From assembly GCA_024639005.1 (NCBI GenBank), contig JAHEJD010000014.1, forward strand, positions 12,931 through 49,720: DNA of 36,790 nucleotides, read 5' to 3'. The position numbers and the translations under genes are program-made. This document shows, piece after piece, positions 1 through 9,018 of this stretch. The notes below the pieces were generated by a model. The model was not told the origin of the DNA. It saw nothing but the letters and a program-made list of their open reading frames with translations, and did not search any database. Source of the DNA: Chromatiaceae bacterium (lineage in GTDB: Bacteria > Pseudomonadota > Gammaproteobacteria > Chromatiales > Chromatiaceae). Numbering within the stretch: the stretch's first letter is position 1; each line of letters opens with the position of its first letter.

Positions 1-334
1 ACAGTAGGGACAGCGGTTATCCGGCATCGATACACCGTTCAGTCCAATAAAGTTAAAATAATTATCGCCCAAAAATAAGAAAAATTAAGGGAATGGGGGG
101 AATGAGTGTGCAATATCCAGATTTCCCCAGATTTAGGAATCAGGATCCGGCAGGCTTTGGGCGCCATAGGACCGCTGCGGCCGGGCTGCCGCTTCGATTT
201 GTCCCCGGCGTGAGTATTAGAAATCCGGCTTGGGAGGAAGCCCATTCTTGCAGCCGAGCCCTGACTCCATTGCCACCGCTCTAACGCCGGACCGACGCGA
301 CGCGGGAGGACGTTTCCGATCATCGGTCAAACGC
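1..334. other. Upstream region of the envelope-motor operon, no gene recognised
   Basis: I see no convincing gene here. Both strands carry only short, compositionally odd open frames. Positions about 45-100 are clearly AT-rich compared with the rest of the window and lie upstream of a nine-gene plus-strand operon, so this is the likeliest place for its promoter. I could not assign a clear -35/-10 pair. The sequence may also be the 3' flank of a gene lying outside the window. Confidence 0.4.
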
Positions 335-351
335 CCATAATGCGATTATGG
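335..351. promoter_or_regulatory. Perfect 7-3-7 palindrome at the start of the motor operon
   Basis: CCATAAT, a GCG spacer and ATTATGG form a perfect inverted repeat. It contains the ATG at 348, the upstream-most possible start of the first operon gene. Size and symmetry fit an operator for a dimeric regulator or a small 5' hairpin that could mask the start codon. No regulator family can be named from the sequence. It could also have arisen by chance. Confidence 0.3.
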
Positions 352-989
352 CCTCGGTAAGACACCAGCTTTTCCCCAAGATGCAGACTCACGCCAAGCC
401 GATGATCCGGATAGCGCAGCCGCCCAATGCCGTTGGCTGGGGCACGCGTCAGGGTTTCTTGCTGGGCTTGTTGACCTGTGGTCTCGTGTTGCTCGGCTGG
501 GCCAGTGCTGCGTCGGCGAGTGACGAGGGCGGCCAAAACCCAAGCTTCACGCGTATCGATCGGGAAGTTCAGGCGATAAAACGGGAAATGCTGGATATCA
601 ATCGCGACCTGTCCGCGCTGGAAGGGGAACTGCTTTATCCGCCAGAGCACCGGTTGACCGTTTTTTTGTCGTTAGGCAGTGATACGTTAATGGACATCGA
701 CGCCCTTAAGATTGACCTGAATGGGAACCCGTTGGTCCATCGCACGTACAGCGACGCCGAGATGAAAGCCCTGCGAAAAGGCGGGGTGCACAAGGCCTAT
801 ATTGGCAGCATCGAGAAAGGCGAGCACGTTCTTCGGGCGCAACTGAGCGGCACGGGTCGAAGGGATCAGCTATTCGACATTGTGAACAGCGCCAGATTCA
901 CAAAGCTGCAAGGGACAAGATACGTCGAGCTCCTGGTGTCGGAATCAACGCTGCGGGGCGTACCGCGGTTGACGATTCAGAGTTGGTAG
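348..989 (+). CDS. Exported protein of unknown function, first gene of envelope-motor operon
   Basis: I do not recognise a named domain. With the start at 348 the protein has 213 residues. A positively charged N-terminus is followed by a hydrophobic stretch at about residues 36-52 and an Ala/Ser-rich cleavage-like region (ASAASAS), so it is probably exported to the periplasm. A short helical segment (about 65-92) could form a coiled coil and precedes a globular C-terminal part. The start is uncertain: ATGs at 381 and 402 are in frame, would shorten the long n-region, and no start has a strong ribosome site. The gene overlaps the next one by a few bases. Its position ahead of the TPR and TolQ/ExbD/TonB-like genes suggests a periplasmic accessory of that machine (inference). 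Confidence 0.75.
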   Translation: MASVRHQLFPKMQTHAKPMIRIAQPPNAVGWGTRQGFLLGLLTCGLVLLGWASAASASDEGGQNPSFTRIDREVQAIKREMLDINRDLSALEGELLYPPEHRLTVFLSLGSDTLMDIDALKIDLNGNPLVHRTYSDAEMKALRKGGVHKAYIGSIEKGEHVLRAQLSGTGRRDQLFDIVNSARFTKLQGTRYVELLVSESTLRGVPRLTIQSW

Positions 990-3076
990 CGAGCGTGGCC
1001 GGGCAACATTTGCAGCATCCTACCCTTGCATTAGCCGCAGTTGGCCTGGCCGTCCTGTGCTGGTCGGGCGGATCCGGACACGCCGGCAGCCAGGAGGGCG
1101 ATCGCGGACGCCTTCAGGAACTCCTGCAACGCGAGGCGCTGTTCTATCACCATCAAAGAGATCACTTTTCGGCGATTACCCGCCTTGAGTCGGCACGCGA
1201 CAGCCAGCCGAAACAGGGGCCGCCTACCGAGGCGGAACTGCTCCTGGTCAGAATGAAGTTGGCTTTCGGGGTGCATGAAGACGCCGACCGGGTGCTGCGC
1301 CGTTTGCGCGAGGACGACATACCCGAGGCCCAGGCCAACACCGCTTGGTATGAATTGGCGGAAACGCTGTTTCGCAAGGGCTATCCTGCGGCCGCAAACG
1401 AAGCGCTCGACAGTCTGCGGGGTAGGGTGCCCGAGGACATCGCCGGCAATGTGCAACTGTTGCGTGCAAATGTGCTGATGGCATTGCGCCGTTATGCAGA
1501 GGCAGCACGAGCGCTCGAGAACTGGAGGGGACCCCGGGCGTTGGCGGATTACGCATATTTCAATCGTGGGATAGCGCTGTGGCGGGCAGGGAATCAATCA
1601 GAGGCCACCAGCTCGCTCGAGCTGGTGGCCGATGGGCGTGCTGAAGGCGAGGAACGTCTCGCCCTCAAGGACAGGGCCAATCTGACACTCGGGTATATCG
1701 CGCTCAGGGGCGAGCATCCGGAGCAGGCGCGAAAGCGTTTCAAAAAGGTCCGCGGTGCGGGCCCCTATTCTAACCGAGCGCTTCTCGCGATCGGCATTGT
1801 AGAGCAGGCACAGGGGCGGCCTGACGAGGCGTTGTCGGTCTGGATGACGTTGCGCCAACGTCCGTCGGCGGACCCCGCCGTGCAAGAGTCTTATTTGGCC
1901 GTTCCTTATGCGCTTCGCGAGCAACAGGCACCGCAGGCAGCGCATGGTTACGAACAGGCCGTGACGTCATTTTCTCGCGAACTCGAGGATGTGAACCTCG
2001 CGCGCGAGGCCGTACAGGCGGAAAAAAATCTTGATCGCTTGCTGCGAAGTGCACGCGCGCCTGGGGCCGTGGACGAGCAGCGAGACGAGACCTCAGCGAA
2101 GTCTCTGGAGTCGCGCTATCTGGGGCGCCTGATGGCCAGTCGCCGTTTTCAGGAGACCTCGCTCGGGCACCGCGATCTGCTGGCAATGCTGGGCGATCTG
2201 GACCAGAGCCTCAAGGAGATGAATCAGCTAACGGACGTCGAGCCGCAGGCCGTCGTCGAGAGAAAGAGAAGAATTGCAGGGGCGCCGCGCCGCGCCGCGG
2301 ACCCAGGCACCGAGCCGGATCCCGATCCTGCGAGCTATCGCGTCGATCGCAATCGCCGCGCGGCGGCGCAGGCTACATCTCCCGAGGTGCTGGAGTGGCA
2401 GCAGGCACCGGGGCTTGAGCGACCTTCGCGCGAGATTCCTGTACTGCCTGAGATCGAGTCGCCGCTGGAGGCTGACTACGGGGCATTGCCGAACTCAGAT
2501 CCGAGCGGGCTTCCCGAATCCGAGGTCATCTGGCTTCCCCCTGCGCCGGAAGCCATCGACGCGGACGACATAGACCGGTTACCGCTCGCGCCCGACGTCG
2601 TATGGTTGCCACCGGCCAGCAGCTTTCGCCCGATAACAAGCCAGGATTTCGCCTATCCTGACCTTGCGCTACCGGAGGAGTCCCCTATGGATCCGACGCG
2701 TCAGTTGCTACGGCGAACGACGGAAGTCGGCGCGGATTCCGATCTTCCGCCCGATACAGGGTTGGGGGAAAACCCACTGGGCGGGTTGTCTGCGGCCTTG
2801 GGCCGAACCAATGACCGAATAGCGCAGATCGCGCGTAAGGCGAGGGATCGACGCAGTGGCGTAAAGGACTATCGCGCCCTCATTGAGGCGCTCCAGGCGC
2901 GAGCTCTGAGGTTGCGCGAACGCATTGCTGCCGCCATTGAACTCTACGAGCGCTACGCCAGGGCCCTGATCATCGACGAACTCGAGGACCGCCGGAGTCG
3001 GCTGGAGGACTACCTCCAGCAGGCCCGTCTGGAACTCGCGAAGACCTATGACCTCGATACCGATCTGCCACGATAA
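983..3076 (+). CDS. Exported TPR-repeat protein with C-terminal coiled coil
   Basis: This 697-residue protein probably starts at TTG 983, overlapping the upstream stop, or at GTG 995. A hydrophobic segment (about residues 13-33) looks like a signal peptide. Residues about 45-330 are helical pairs with TPR character (alternating Ala/Leu/Tyr patterns such as A-x-x-x-Y and repeated 'RYAEAARAL'-like helices). Residues about 430-580 are Pro/Asp/Glu-rich and low in complexity, with two copies of a WLPPA motif. The last 120 residues are charged helices typical of a coiled coil. TPR scaffolds next to TolQ/ExbD-type motors occur in Myxococcus Agl/Glt and in Vibrio TtpC-TonB2 systems, so a periplasmic scaffold for the motor is the best guess. 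No enzyme motif is visible. Confidence 0.8.
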   Translation: MVASVAGQHLQHPTLALAAVGLAVLCWSGGSGHAGSQEGDRGRLQELLQREALFYHHQRDHFSAITRLESARDSQPKQGPPTEAELLLVRMKLAFGVHEDADRVLRRLREDDIPEAQANTAWYELAETLFRKGYPAAANEALDSLRGRVPEDIAGNVQLLRANVLMALRRYAEAARALENWRGPRALADYAYFNRGIALWRAGNQSEATSSLELVADGRAEGEERLALKDRANLTLGYIALRGEHPEQARKRFKKVRGAGPYSNRALLAIGIVEQAQGRPDEALSVWMTLRQRPSADPAVQESYLAVPYALREQQAPQAAHGYEQAVTSFSRELEDVNLAREAVQAEKNLDRLLRSARAPGAVDEQRDETSAKSLESRYLGRLMASRRFQETSLGHRDLLAMLGDLDQSLKEMNQLTDVEPQAVVERKRRIAGAPRRAADPGTEPDPDPASYRVDRNRRAAAQATSPEVLEWQQAPGLERPSREIPVLPEIESPLEADYGALPNSDPSGLPESEVIWLPPAPEAIDADDIDRLPLAPDVVWLPPASSFRPITSQDFAYPDLALPEESPMDPTRQLLRRTTEVGADSDLPPDTGLGENPLGGLSAALGRTNDRIAQIARKARDRRSGVKDYRALIEALQARALRLRERIAAAIELYERYARALIIDELEDRRSRLEDYLQQARLELAKTYDLDTDLPR

Positions 3077-5906
3077 ACGCTTGTTGTTCGGACTGATTGC
3101 GGTTCTCGCGTTGCTGACCGGCTGCACCAGTCAACCCGCGCTTGAATCAGAGGCCGCAAGCGAGCGCCCCGATACGTCGGTAGCACCGATTCCCGCCAAC
3201 GCCACCGAGACCATACAGGTGCGCCGAGAGCAGGCGATCGCTGCTTACCTCGACTACCTGAAGCGCTATCCCGCGTCTCCGGAAAGGCCTCAGATCCAGC
3301 GACGCCTTGCAGACCTCATGCTCGACGGTGCGGCAGAACTGGGGGTAACGACCGAGACCTCTGCCGGTAGTGCACTACAGCGGGACGTCTCTCGCGATGA
3401 ACGCCTCACCGCTGCGATTGAAATCTATGAAGGTCTATTGCGTCAGGATCCACAGGCGCACACGGACACGGAACTGTTGTATCAGCTGGCGAGGGCCTAT
3501 GACGAAAACGCGCAACCAGAACGCGCGATGGCCATTTTCGAACGTTTGATCGAGGACCCTGGCAGCGCTGAAAATCGCCTGTACGCAGACGCGCAATTCA
3601 GACGGGGAGAAATCCTGTTCGGCAAGGCATCCTTTCAGCTCGCCGAGAATGCCTATCGCGCGGTCGTGAGCTTGGGTGATTCCGTGGCGGTTTTCGAGCA
3701 AGCCATGTACAAGCTTGGCTGGAGCTTGTTCAAACAGGGTCGGTACCAGGATGCATTGCAGGTCTTTTTCTCGATTCTGGACCGCAAGGCGCCAACCAGC
3801 GGGTCTTTCAGTGCCTACTTGAGCACGCTATCCAGCGCCGAACAAGAACAGGTCAGTGATGTGTTGCGTGCGATTAGTCTGTGCTTCTCGTATCTGGCCG
3901 GCCCGGATTCCATGGCCGCGTATTTCAGCGTTCATGAAGGACGCACCTACGAGCGACGAATTTATCAAGACCTCGCCGGATTATATGAACGAAAGGAGCT
4001 CTTCACCGACGCCGCCGTGACCTATCTGGCCCTTGCTCAGCGTGCGCCGCAGGATCGCCGGGCGCCACGTCTGTTCGTCGAGTCGATTCGTCTCTACCGT
4101 CAGGCTGGGTTGGTCAACAAAGTCCTCGAGGCGCAGGCGGCATTCGTTGGTGGTTATGGTCTGGCGAGCGGATTCTGGGAACACCGTTCTGTGCGGAAAT
4201 GTCCAGCGGTTTTGGCGGCCCTGCAATCGAGCCTCGTGGACTTGGCTGCCCATTACCGCGAGCTGGCGCTAAGGACACGTCAGGAGGCCGATTATCGCGA
4301 AGCAGAGCGATGGTACCGTGCCTACCTGGCGTGGTTTAACGACACGCAACGCGCGGATGAAATGCATTATCTGCTCGCAGAGCTCCTCTTCGAAGTGGGT
4401 CAATACGCTTCGGCTGCCGTAGAATTCGAGCGCATCGCCTACCGGCGTACAGGCCACGCCCAGGCCGCGGAGGCAGGAATGGCTGCCATCGTGGCTTACG
4501 AAAGATTGGAGGAACGCGCCGATGACGCCGATGTTACGGGCGAGAGCACACGCAAGATGACGAGCGCCATCCGTTTCGCCACGACCTACTCGGATCACCC
4601 CAAGGCCGCTGCGGTGTTCCGACAGGCCGGCGTCGAATTGCTCGAGCAAGACCAGGACCGCACGGCAATTCAGGTGTGCGAAACCCTACTGCAGACCGCC
4701 AAGCCATCATCCGCCGGGCTACGGCAGGTCGCCTGGTCCGTATTGGCTCAGGCCCGCTACAAAATGGGCGATTACGCGAACGCCGAACAGGCGTATCGGG
4801 AGGCCCTTAGCCTGACGGAACCGAGCGACAAACGTGGAGATGCGTTGAACAAGGGCATGGCGGCTACGGTATACAAGCTGGCCGAGGAACAGCGTGCAAG
4901 AGGTGACGAACGTGCATCAGCGGCATTGTTTCTGCGTGCTGCGAAGGCTGCACCGGGCACGTCTGTCGCCGTGACCGCCGAGTATGATGCCGCGTCCGCG
5001 CTGCTGGCATCGCAGCAATGGCAAGACGCAATTACGGTGTTAGAGGCGTTCCGCGCAGATTATCCTGCACACCCGTTACAGCAAGAAGCCACAAAAAAAC
5101 TCGCATTCGCTTATATCCGCGACGGCAGGTATTTAGACGCGGCCGCGATTTATCGGCAGCTTGGAACGGGCGCCGGAGAGGACGCATTGCGTCGTTCCGC
5201 ATTAGTGCGGGCCGCAGAACTCTATGAGCAGGGTGGTGACTTACCGCAGGCGATCGAGGCCCTTGCTCAGTATGCCAGGGAGTTTCCCCGACCGGCTATC
5301 GAGGTCATTGAGGTGTATTGGAAGTTGGCGGCATTCGAGAAGGCCCGCGGCGATACTGCCCAAAGTCGGGATTGGCTGCAAAGAGTGATCGACGCTGAAC
5401 GCTTGGCCGGCGGCGCTGGAGGCGTACGCATGCGCACATTGGCCGGCAAAAGCACACTCGAACTCGCTGGCCATAAAGCAGGTTCGTTTCGTCGCATACG
5501 TCTGGTCGAACCGCTACAAGCGAGACTCAACGAAAAGCTAGGCGCGATGCGGCAGGCGCTCAACATGCTCGAAGCGGCCACCGCCTATCAGATCGATTCG
5601 GTCAGCTCCGCGGCGACATACCAGATCGCGAGCCTCTATCGAGAACTCAGTGAAGCCTTGCGCGCATCAGAACGCCCAGCCGGTGTCGGCTCGGAGGAGC
5701 TGGTGCAGTACGAGCGTGAACTGGAAGAGCAAGCCACCGGCTTCGAGCACAAAGCGATAGAGATTTACCAGACTCATTCGCGCCGCGTGTCGGAAGGTCA
5801 AAGCGACCGCTGGACCGAACTGAGTCTGAAATGGCTCGATGAGCTGCAGCCTAAACTAGCTGTCGAGGAGGCAAAGCGTGCACCTGCCGTCGCAGCGCCG
5901 AAATAG
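3048..5906 (+). CDS. Large TPR lipoprotein of the envelope-motor operon
   Basis: The 952-residue product starts inside the upstream gene (29-base overlap). It has an N-terminal lipoprotein signal with a lipobox (LLTGC, Cys about residue 26), so it should be anchored to a membrane, probably the outer membrane because Asp does not follow the Cys. Nearly all the rest is helical repeats of TPR or tol-pal YbgF-like type, for example the A-x-x-x-Y-x-x-x-L patterns near residues 140-230, 560-600 and 640-770. Large TPR lipoproteins of this kind accompany TolQ/R-like motors, as GltE/AglT-type proteins do in myxobacteria. It probably links the motor or its TonB-like arm to the outer membrane or peptidoglycan (inference). 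No catalytic motif was seen. Confidence 0.82.
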   Translation: MTSIPICHDKRLLFGLIAVLALLTGCTSQPALESEAASERPDTSVAPIPANATETIQVRREQAIAAYLDYLKRYPASPERPQIQRRLADLMLDGAAELGVTTETSAGSALQRDVSRDERLTAAIEIYEGLLRQDPQAHTDTELLYQLARAYDENAQPERAMAIFERLIEDPGSAENRLYADAQFRRGEILFGKASFQLAENAYRAVVSLGDSVAVFEQAMYKLGWSLFKQGRYQDALQVFFSILDRKAPTSGSFSAYLSTLSSAEQEQVSDVLRAISLCFSYLAGPDSMAAYFSVHEGRTYERRIYQDLAGLYERKELFTDAAVTYLALAQRAPQDRRAPRLFVESIRLYRQAGLVNKVLEAQAAFVGGYGLASGFWEHRSVRKCPAVLAALQSSLVDLAAHYRELALRTRQEADYREAERWYRAYLAWFNDTQRADEMHYLLAELLFEVGQYASAAVEFERIAYRRTGHAQAAEAGMAAIVAYERLEERADDADVTGESTRKMTSAIRFATTYSDHPKAAAVFRQAGVELLEQDQDRTAIQVCETLLQTAKPSSAGLRQVAWSVLAQARYKMGDYANAEQAYREALSLTEPSDKRGDALNKGMAATVYKLAEEQRARGDERASAALFLRAAKAAPGTSVAVTAEYDAASALLASQQWQDAITVLEAFRADYPAHPLQQEATKKLAFAYIRDGRYLDAAAIYRQLGTGAGEDALRRSALVRAAELYEQGGDLPQAIEALAQYAREFPRPAIEVIEVYWKLAAFEKARGDTAQSRDWLQRVIDAERLAGGAGGVRMRTLAGKSTLELAGHKAGSFRRIRLVEPLQARLNEKLGAMRQALNMLEAATAYQIDSVSSAATYQIASLYRELSEALRASERPAGVGSEELVQYERELEEQATGFEHKAIEIYQTHSRRVSEGQSDRWTELSLKWLDELQPKLAVEEAKRAPAVAAPK

Positions 5907-5996
5907 ACCTCGGGCTTTGTCTGGCCGCGCAGGCCCGGCTGGCTGCAAACTCGTGCGGTCGGAAATCACTCGCCTGCTCGAAGAGAGAAAGACACA

Positions 5997-6275
5997 ATGA
6001 ACATCAGGTGCGATGTCTTATGCTTGTTGCTTCTATTCTGCATGGCAGTTTCAACCCCAGCCCTCGGTCAGGAGAGTTTAGAGCAGGATCAGCTCTCGAT
6101 TCGTGGCAATCGCGCCTTACCGAAGACTTTGTATATTGCGCCATGGAAACGTCTGGGCGCCCCCCTCGAAGGCGATGCGTTGAACAGTCGTCTGGAGGAC
6201 AAATTGGACCCGGTCGAGCAGGACCTTTTTCGCAAAGAACTGGAACTGCATCGGGATGGCTACATTCTGGAATGA
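5997..6275 (+). CDS. Small secreted protein between TPR lipoprotein and motor genes
   Basis: This 92-residue protein has an obvious signal peptide (about residues 1-24, hydrophobic core CLLLLFCMAV, cleavage near ALG-QE). It leaves a mature domain of about 68 residues with the motif LPKTLYIAPWK followed by a charged helical tail. A purine-rich ribosome site (AGAGAG) precedes the ATG. The family is not one I can name. Its invariant-looking PWK motif and position directly before the TolQ-like gene suggest a small periplasmic subunit of the same complex. An internal open frame in another phase (6008-6511) overlaps it but has no signal peptide and unusual composition, so this frame was chosen. Confidence 0.7.
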   Translation: MNIRCDVLCLLLLFCMAVSTPALGQESLEQDQLSIRGNRALPKTLYIAPWKRLGAPLEGDALNSRLEDKLDPVEQDLFRKELELHRDGYILE

Positions 6276-6323
6276 ACCGTCGCCGTCGGATTGAATTTCG
6301 AATAACACGCAGAGGTATAAAAA

Positions 6324-6977
6324 ATGGAAGCGCTCTATGCTGCGCTAAGGTTTTTCCAGACGGGCGGCCTGTTCATGTACCCAATCGCTTTTATTCTGGC
6401 GATTGGCGTTGCCATTATTGTCGAGCGTTACGCCTATCTGACGGTGGTCGGCATCAACAATCGGAGGATATGGAAACGAATCCTGCCTCTCGTGCGAGAT
6501 CGCAAGTATGAGGTGGCGGGAGAACTGGTCGCTCAGTCGAATACTGCCATGAGTAAGATTCTCGGTTACGGCTTACAGCGCGCCGGATCCGGCGGCAAGG
6601 GAGAAGATGTCCAACTCGCGATGGAAGAAGGCGTGTTGGAGTTCATTCCACGACTGGAGAAACGCACTCACTATCTGGCGACCTTCGCAAACATTGCTAC
6701 CTTACTGGGTCTTCTGGGGACGATCATGGGATTGATCGAGGCGTTTTCCGCCGTTGCCGGGGCCGGCCCTGCCGAGAAAGCCAATCTGTTGTCGGCGAGT
6801 ATATCCGTCGCGATGAATACCACAGCATTTGGTCTCATGGTCGCTATTCCACTGCTGCTGGCGCACGCCTTTATGCAAACCAAGGCCGGCCGTGTCGTGG
6901 ATAGCTTGGAAATGGCCACGGTCAAGCTGGCGAATCTCATGTCGGTCGATACAAGAAGCGCACAGGGTCGGACATGA
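6324..6977 (+). CDS. TolQ/ExbB/MotA-family proton-channel protein
   Basis: This 217-residue inner-membrane protein has three membrane segments: about residues 15-35, 116-140 and 155-180. The third-helix region carries the family pattern NTTAFGLMVAIP, and helix two carries ATLLGLLGTIMGLIEAF with the conserved Thr. Both line the proton path in ExbB, TolQ and AglR. The cytoplasmic loop has the usual length. An AGAGG ribosome site lies seven bases before the ATG. In this family the pentamer surrounds ExbD/TolR-type helices and turns proton flow into mechanical work on a periplasmic partner. The two downstream ExbD-like genes and the TonB-like gene are the expected partners, and the ATGA overlap with the next gene indicates coupled translation. 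Confidence 0.95.
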   Translation: MEALYAALRFFQTGGLFMYPIAFILAIGVAIIVERYAYLTVVGINNRRIWKRILPLVRDRKYEVAGELVAQSNTAMSKILGYGLQRAGSGGKGEDVQLAMEEGVLEFIPRLEKRTHYLATFANIATLLGLLGTIMGLIEAFSAVAGAGPAEKANLLSASISVAMNTTAFGLMVAIPLLLAHAFMQTKAGRVVDSLEMATVKLANLMSVDTRSAQGRT

Positions 6978-7489
6978 GACAGCCGCGCCGACACTTGGCA
7001 GGGCGGGGTTCGCCCGAGGTAGACGTGACCGCGTTCCTCAGCCTTATGGTGATTCTCGTACCCTTTCTAATGATCACCGCCGTGTTCTCTCGAATGACAA
7101 TCTTGGAGCTTGAGGCCGCGGCGAGTGCAGGTGCAGTAATGCCTGAACCGGATGCGCTGCAGCTTCAGGTGTGGGTTCGTGAGAAAGTCATTGAAGTGCG
7201 TCACCAGGGGCGAAAGGGGCCGCTCCGGTTCGACAGGACAGCGGACGGCCAGGACAACCAGAGGCTCGCCGAACTTGCGGCGGAATTGAAAGCGCAGTTT
7301 CCTCGCAGTGTGCAGGCGACCCTGTTTCTGGAACCGCAGATCAGCTATGACGATTTGGTGCAGATCATGGACGCGGTGCGCATTCGGCCAAGCCGCGACC
7401 GGGGTGATGACAAGCTGACCGAGCTTTTCCCGCAGATCACGCTGGCAGAAACACCAGCAGACAATTCCGTCGTAAAGGCGGTGAAATGA
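6974..7489 (+). CDS. ExbD/TolR-family protein lacking the usual proton-path Asp
   Basis: The 171-residue product has a short cytoplasmic N-terminus, one membrane helix (about residues 20-42) and a periplasmic domain, as in ExbD, TolR and AglS/AglQ. The start overlaps the TolQ-like stop (ATGA). Aligned by eye with the typical 'MTPFIDVMLVLLIIFM' pattern, the helix reads VTAFLSLMVILVPFLM, so Ser23 sits where the essential Asp normally lies. An Asp is present six residues earlier (Asp17), before the membrane. This subunit may therefore be structural, or use a different proton route, while the next gene supplies the canonical Asp. The C-terminal part (after about residue 130) is longer and more charged than in minimal ExbD. 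Confidence 0.9.
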   Translation: MRQPRRHLAGRGSPEVDVTAFLSLMVILVPFLMITAVFSRMTILELEAAASAGAVMPEPDALQLQVWVREKVIEVRHQGRKGPLRFDRTADGQDNQRLAELAAELKAQFPRSVQATLFLEPQISYDDLVQIMDAVRIRPSRDRGDDKLTELFPQITLAETPADNSVVKAVK

Positions 7490-7992
7490 TGGTAGCCCCG
7501 CAACTCATACGGCGCATACAGCGGCGCCGGGTCAAGGTTGAGGCTCGGCCGCAACTCAATCTGGTGGCGCTGATGGATGTCTTTACGCTGCTGGTGTTCT
7601 TCTTTCTTGTGCATTCTTCAGACGTCGCAGAATCAGCGAACACTCATCGCATCAGCCTGCCTGAATCCTTGGCCGATCTTGCGCCGAGACAGGCCGTCGT
7701 TGTCACTGTCACCAAGGACCTGCTCCTGGTGCACAATGAACCTGTGGCGTCGGTCGAATCTGCACTCAATTCGCAACAGGATGAGATCGCTCCACTCAGG
7801 ACTGCGTTGCAGAATATCCGGGAGGCGGGAGGCGGTTCGCCCGTCTCGGATCCGCCTACCCGCGAAGTCACTATCATGGGCGACAAAACGATACCCTTCA
7901 GGTTGTTAAGAAAAGTGATGATCACCTGCACGCAGGCAGGATACGGCCGCATTTCACTTGCGGTCCTGCAGAAATCGGGGCCATCGGGATAG
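7486..7992 (+). CDS. Second ExbD/TolR-family protein, canonical Asp present
   Basis: The 168-residue product has one membrane helix at about residues 26-44 (LNLVALMDVFTLLVFFFLV). Asp31 lies at the position that carries protons in ExbD and TolR. The basic N-terminus (RRIQRRRVK) fits a cytoplasmic tail, and the rest is periplasmic. Two adjacent ATGs (7486, 7489) are possible; the first overlaps the preceding stop as ATGA. Pairing one TolQ-like with two different TolR-like subunits is known from Myxococcus AglRQS, which supports an Agl-type rather than a simple Tol or Ton motor. The next gene starts seven bases after the stop in the same frame. Confidence 0.92.
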   Translation: MMVAPQLIRRIQRRRVKVEARPQLNLVALMDVFTLLVFFFLVHSSDVAESANTHRISLPESLADLAPRQAVVVTVTKDLLLVHNEPVASVESALNSQQDEIAPLRTALQNIREAGGGSPVSDPPTREVTIMGDKTIPFRLLRKVMITCTQAGYGRISLAVLQKSGPSG

Positions 7993-7998
7993 GCCGTC

Positions 7999-8981
7999 GT
8001 GACGGCAAGCTACTCGCAACCGATTCTGCCGTGGTCGGGGCCGCAACCAGAGGATCTGCGGTTTCGCCGTGTCCTCGCTTCGGTCCTGGCCCTGTTCCTG
8101 GTGGGGGGGCGACCATACCCTACCTGAGGATGCCGCAGCCCGAATCGGATCTGGCACCCGTGATACCCACGCGACTGGCGCGAATTATCGCCGAGCCAAT
8201 TGCACCCGTCTCGGAACCTGTCGCGATATCGCTGCCGCGGCAGGCGATAGCGCAGCAGGCTAGGAGTACCCAGAGGGCGCCAGAGAAACTGCCAAGCAAA
8301 GTGCCTGCGAAAAAGGCGGACAAGTCGCCGCCGACACCGGCGCGTGACGTTGCACCGCAGCGTAAACCGGTGGAGAAAGTCGGGCTCCTGGCTATGAGCG
8401 ATGCCCTCAACACCCTGCGCAGCGCGACGCCGAATATCGCAAACCCCGTCCCATTGCCGGCTCGGGCCGACAGCGAGGGCCAATCTCCGGCGCTGAAGAC
8501 GCAGGCGCTCACCGCCGGCGTGACCAAGGGCAGCGGAGGAATCGGTGTCGGGATGCCGACCCACCAGCAGGTTCTGGGCGCGAACGGGTCGGCGATCGGC
8601 GGCATCGCCAGCGCACGCCGGCAGGGCGACGTCGCTGACCGGACCGGCATTTCGGCAGCGCAAGAAACACCGGGGGGTCGCCGTGGAAACATCCGAACCG
8701 AAGAGGAGATCCAAGAGGTCCTTGACCGCAACAAGCGTGCGATTTACAGGATTTACAATCTGGAACTACTCGCGGATCCGAGCCTGCATGGCAAGGTCGT
8801 CGCTAGCATTACCATTGCGCCGTCTGGCAAAGTAACCGATTGTAGGATCGTCTACAGTGACCTAGGCGCCCGTTCTTTTGAAAAAGAGCTCGTTGCACTC
8901 ATCAGGCGAATCGATTTTGGTCCAAAGCCGAGCGTGCCCGCGGTAACAACGAGAGTACCGATCGAGTTCTTCCCATCCTGA
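7999..8981 (+). CDS. TonB-like energy transducer with AgmX/PglI C-terminal domain, split by -1 frame change
   Basis: From GTG 7999 the frame encodes a cytoplasmic N-terminus (SYSQPILPWSGPQ), an RFRR motif and a hydrophobic helix (RVLASVLALFLVGG). It then hits TGA at 8125. The -1 frame takes over exactly at the G7 run 8103-8109 and continues the helix (GATIPYL) into a Pro/Ala/Lys-rich periplasmic linker and a C-terminal domain of about 95 residues (from EEEIQEVLDRNKRAIYRIYN to VPIEFFPS). That domain matches the AgmX/PglI TonB-like fold. Joined, the protein is about 327 residues with the usual TonB or GltG layout. The unjoined downstream frame begins at GTG 8031 with a sequence that makes no membrane anchor. 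The cause could be a lost G (mutation or base-call error) or programmed -1 slippage. It should couple the motor to periplasmic or outer-membrane partners. Confidence 0.85.
8103..8109 (+). other. G7 run at the frame change in the TonB-like gene
   Basis: Seven consecutive G follow GT. Read in the upstream frame the run is G GGG GGG, which fits the X XXY YYZ pattern of -1 slippery heptamers. The stop of the upstream frame lies only 16 bases further on. One extra G would restore a single open frame through the membrane helix. I saw no obvious strong stem-loop just downstream. A homopolymer base-call error is the simplest alternative. Confidence 0.6.
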
Positions 8982-9018
8982 AGAGGCGTAGCGGTTTGTT
9001 GAGGGGGCAAGAGAATCC

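Noticed and set aside
8010-8714. 234-codon minus-strand frame
   Set aside because: Antisense to the TonB-like gene. Arg/Cys-rich, no ribosome site.
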